Origin: an uncultured Bacilli bacterium
GTDB lineage: Bacteria > Bacillota_I > Bacilli_A > RF39 > UBA660
NCBI GenBank assembly: GCA_934086775.1
Contig: CAKOIJ010000037.1
Coordinates: forward strand, 1-6,626
Reading direction: 5' to 3'
DNA length: 6,626 bases
This document shows, one piece after another, positions 5,445 to 6,626 of the stretch. Both the position numbers and the translations under genes were made by a program. The notes beneath the pieces are model-generated. The model saw only the letters and a program-made list of their open reading frames with translations, was not told where the DNA came from and did not search any database. Positions within the stretch are counted from its first letter, which is position 1. The number at the start of each line of letters is the position of its first letter.

Positions 5445-6386
5445 ATGAATAAAAAAATAGTAATCTTAGGTGGAGGTACAGGAATGAGTATCCTTTTAGG
5501 AGGATTAAAGAATTTTCCACTTGATATAACTGCAATTGTAAGTGTATCTGATGATGGAAATAGTACCGGCAGGCTTAGAGAAGAGTTTAATACTCCGGCA
5601 GTAGGAGATATTAGAAGAGTCTTAATATCTTTATCAGAAACAGAACCACTTGTAGAAAAATTATTTAATTATAGATTTAAAACCTGTAGTGATTTAGATG
5701 GTCATACTATTGGTAATTTAATTTTGACAGGTTTAAAAGAAATCACTGGTAATTTAAGTGAAGGTATAGAAGTGCTTTCTAAAGTATTTAATTTAAAAGG
5801 TAAAGTTCTTCCACTAACGGAGGATAATGCTGTTTTAATGGCTAAAATGGAAGATGGTTCAATTGTTGAAGGGGAACATTTAATAACTGCTACTCCTAAA
5901 AAAATTAAAGAAATTTTTTATAAATCTAAAATGGAAGTTACTCCTGGGGTAATAGATGCCATTTTAAATGCTGATGCTATAGTTCTAAGTATGGGTAGTA
6001 TTTATACTAGCATAATTCCTAACTTAATAAATAAAAGTTTAATAGAAGCTATAGACAAGTCAAACGCAAAAATAATGTATGCATGTAATATGGTTACTCA
6101 ACCCGGTGAAACAGACAATTTTAAAGTAAGTGATCATGTGAAACTACTTAATAAATATTTGGGCAATAAGAAAATAGAATATGTCTTTGCTAATAATAAA
6201 GAAATAAATGAAGATATATTAAAAAAATATCAAACAACTGAACAGAAAGACAGAGTTATATTAGATAGAGATAATTTGAAAGACATTAATTTGATAGAAA
6301 ATGATTACTTTGTACTTGTAGATAATATAGTAAGACATGACAGTGCTAAGTTAGCATTTGATATATTTAAAGAAGTTTTCAAATAA
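5445..6386 (+). CDS. yvcK: YvcK/GlmR family UDP-sugar-binding regulator (CofD-like fold)
   Basis: A 313-residue cytoplasmic protein close to the usual family length (about 317 in Bacillus subtilis). Motifs: GGGTGMSILLGGLK (9-22), SVSDDGNSTGRLR (33-45), PAVGDIRRVL (51-60), GHTIGNLIL (86-94), GSIYTSIIPNL (184-194), MVTQPGET (216-223) and VRHDSAKLA (296-304). In B. subtilis the protein binds UDP-GlcNAc, stimulates GlmS and is needed for envelope integrity on gluconeogenic carbon sources. Small deviations: DDGNSTG for the common DDGGSSG, and SMGS for GPGS before YTS. The ATG at 5445 is 2 nt after the M15-like stop, and its GGGGG ribosome binding site lies in that gene's last codons, so the two are coupled. 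The usual partners rapZ (yvcJ) and whiA (yvcL) are not adjacent. Instead a cell-wall peptidase homologue precedes it, fitting an envelope role. Confidence 0.95.
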   Translation: MNKKIVILGGGTGMSILLGGLKNFPLDITAIVSVSDDGNSTGRLREEFNTPAVGDIRRVLISLSETEPLVEKLFNYRFKTCSDLDGHTIGNLILTGLKEITGNLSEGIEVLSKVFNLKGKVLPLTEDNAVLMAKMEDGSIVEGEHLITATPKKIKEIFYKSKMEVTPGVIDAILNADAIVLSMGSIYTSIIPNLINKSLIEAIDKSNAKIMYACNMVTQPGETDNFKVSDHVKLLNKYLGNKKIEYVFANNKEINEDILKKYQTTEQKDRVILDRDNLKDINLIENDYFVLVDNIVRHDSAKLAFDIFKEVFK

Positions 6387-6394
6387 AAAATAAA

Positions 6395-6437
6395 CAAGTA
6401 AGCTTTTCATACCAAAATTACTACTTGATTTTTGGTA
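6395..6437 (+). promoter_or_regulatory. Overlapping hairpins downstream of yvcK
   Basis: TACCAAAA (6410-6417) pairs with TTTTGGTA (6430-6437) across a 12-nt loop. CAAGTA (6395-6400) pairs with TACTTG (6422-6427), inside that loop. The two stems are interleaved, so they compete or form a pseudoknot. No T-run follows, so this is not a clear terminator for yvcK. It may be a weak terminator, an attenuator or simply AT-rich chance pairing. Confidence 0.4.
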
Positions 6438-6454
6438 CTCACCTATGGTACAAT
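6425..6454 (+). promoter_or_regulatory. Candidate promoter of the final ORF
   Basis: -35 TTGATT (6425-6430), an 18-bp spacer and -10 TACAAT (6449-6454) preceded by TGG (extended -10). The -10 lies in a TACAAT/ATTGTA inverted repeat (6449-6463), and GGTAC occurs at both 6434-6438 and 6447-6451, so it may be an operator region. A second -10-like TATAAT is at 6479-6484, without a good -35. Confidence 0.45.
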
Positions 6455-6531
6455 TTTATTGTAAGAAAATATAAGAAATATAATGTACATAATATGGTGC
6501 GTATATTTCAAAAATACAAAGGAGAGACAGA

Positions 6532-6620
6532 ACATGAAAAACAGCAGTCCACTTGTACAAAATAAAGTACTAGGGGGGGGGGGGTTATTATTAACAACTA
6601 ATAACTCTAGTTTTTCATGT
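6532..6620. repeat. 11-bp perfect inverted repeat flanking the G tract
   Basis: ACATGAAAAAC (6532-6542) and its exact reverse complement GTTTTTCATGT (6610-6620) flank a 67-bp segment containing the G12 tract. The left arm includes the start codon of the final ORF. Inverting the segment would place TAG directly after ATG AAA AAC. It may be an invertible switch, a chance match in AT-rich DNA, or a sign of a chimeric join. Confidence 0.55.
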
Positions 6621-6626
6621 GTATTA
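6534..6626 (+). CDS. 5' end of an ORF carrying a G12 tract (partial, hypothetical)
   Basis: An open frame starts at ATG 6534, preceded by AAAGGAGAG (6518-6526), one of the best ribosome binding sites in the window, with AGGAG 9 nt from the start. It runs 31 codons to the window edge without a stop. The translation begins MKNSSPLVQNKVL, then four Gly encoded by twelve consecutive G, then LLLTTNNSSFSCVL. I do not recognise the product; a short hydrophobic stretch followed by Cys could hint at a secreted protein or lipoprotein, but this is weak. The frame stays open only with tract lengths of 9, 12 or 15; other lengths meet TAA within 3 to 5 codons after the tract. That makes it either a phase-variable gene or a sequencing/assembly error near a contig end. 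Confidence 0.45.
   Translation, partial: MKNSSPLVQNKVLGGGGLLLTTNNSSFSCVL
6573..6584 (+). repeat. Poly-G homopolymer tract (G12)
   Basis: Twelve consecutive G, covering codons 14-17 of the ORF starting at 6534, in a strongly AT-rich background. The next longest G runs in the window are 5 nt, at ribosome binding sites. Such a tract is prone to slipped-strand mispairing, and is also a known artefact type of some sequencing chemistries. Confidence 0.9.

Noticed and set aside
1..6626. Reassigned TGA (Mycoplasma-type code)
   Set aside because: No conserved protein in the window has an internal TGA, conserved Trp positions use TGG, and the SAM-fold gene ends at TGA in a sensible place.

Overview
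The window is AT-rich chromosomal DNA from a low-GC Gram-positive bacterium (Firmicutes; Bacilli or a Mollicutes-related gut lineage is my inference). Supporting signs are a T-box leader before an aminoacyl-tRNA synthetase gene, a YvcK/GlmR gene, GGAGG-type ribosome binding sites, near-consensus TTGACA/TATAAT promoters and normal use of TGA as stop (so not the Mycoplasma code).

Layout. Bases 1-120 hold a tRNA-Phe gene and its terminator. A convergent minus-strand gene (234-995) encodes an orphan protein with PD-(D/E)XK nuclease-like motifs. Next, also on the minus strand, is a two-gene tRNA transcript (tRNA-Arg then tRNA-Pro) with a strong promoter and a terminator. The 295 bp between tRNA-Arg and the next gene hold two divergent promoters and a large imperfect palindrome. 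From 1475 onward everything is on the plus strand: a two-gene unit (unrecognised 165-aa protein plus a SAM-binding-fold protein); a promoter and Pro-type T-box leader driving an archaeal/eukaryotic-style prolyl-tRNA synthetase; then a two-gene unit of a membrane-anchored VanY-like M15 peptidase homologue and YvcK/GlmR. The last 240 bp hold hairpins, promoter-like elements and the start of an ORF interrupted by a run of twelve G.

How the parts fit. The tRNA-Pro gene and the T-box-controlled proS gene belong to one regulatory circuit: uncharged tRNA-Pro should switch proS on, and the discriminator base of this tRNA-Pro matches the T-box bulge. The M15 homologue and GlmR both point to cell-wall metabolism.

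Most interesting points: (1) the G12 tract 13 codons into the final ORF, with stops in both other frames and an 11-bp inverted repeat around it, which looks like a phase-variable switch but could be an assembly artefact; (2) loss of both zinc-ligand histidines in the VanY-like protein, suggesting a pseudoenzyme; (3) the orphan nuclease-like gene between tRNA genes. No CRISPR array, transposase or insertion sequence was seen.
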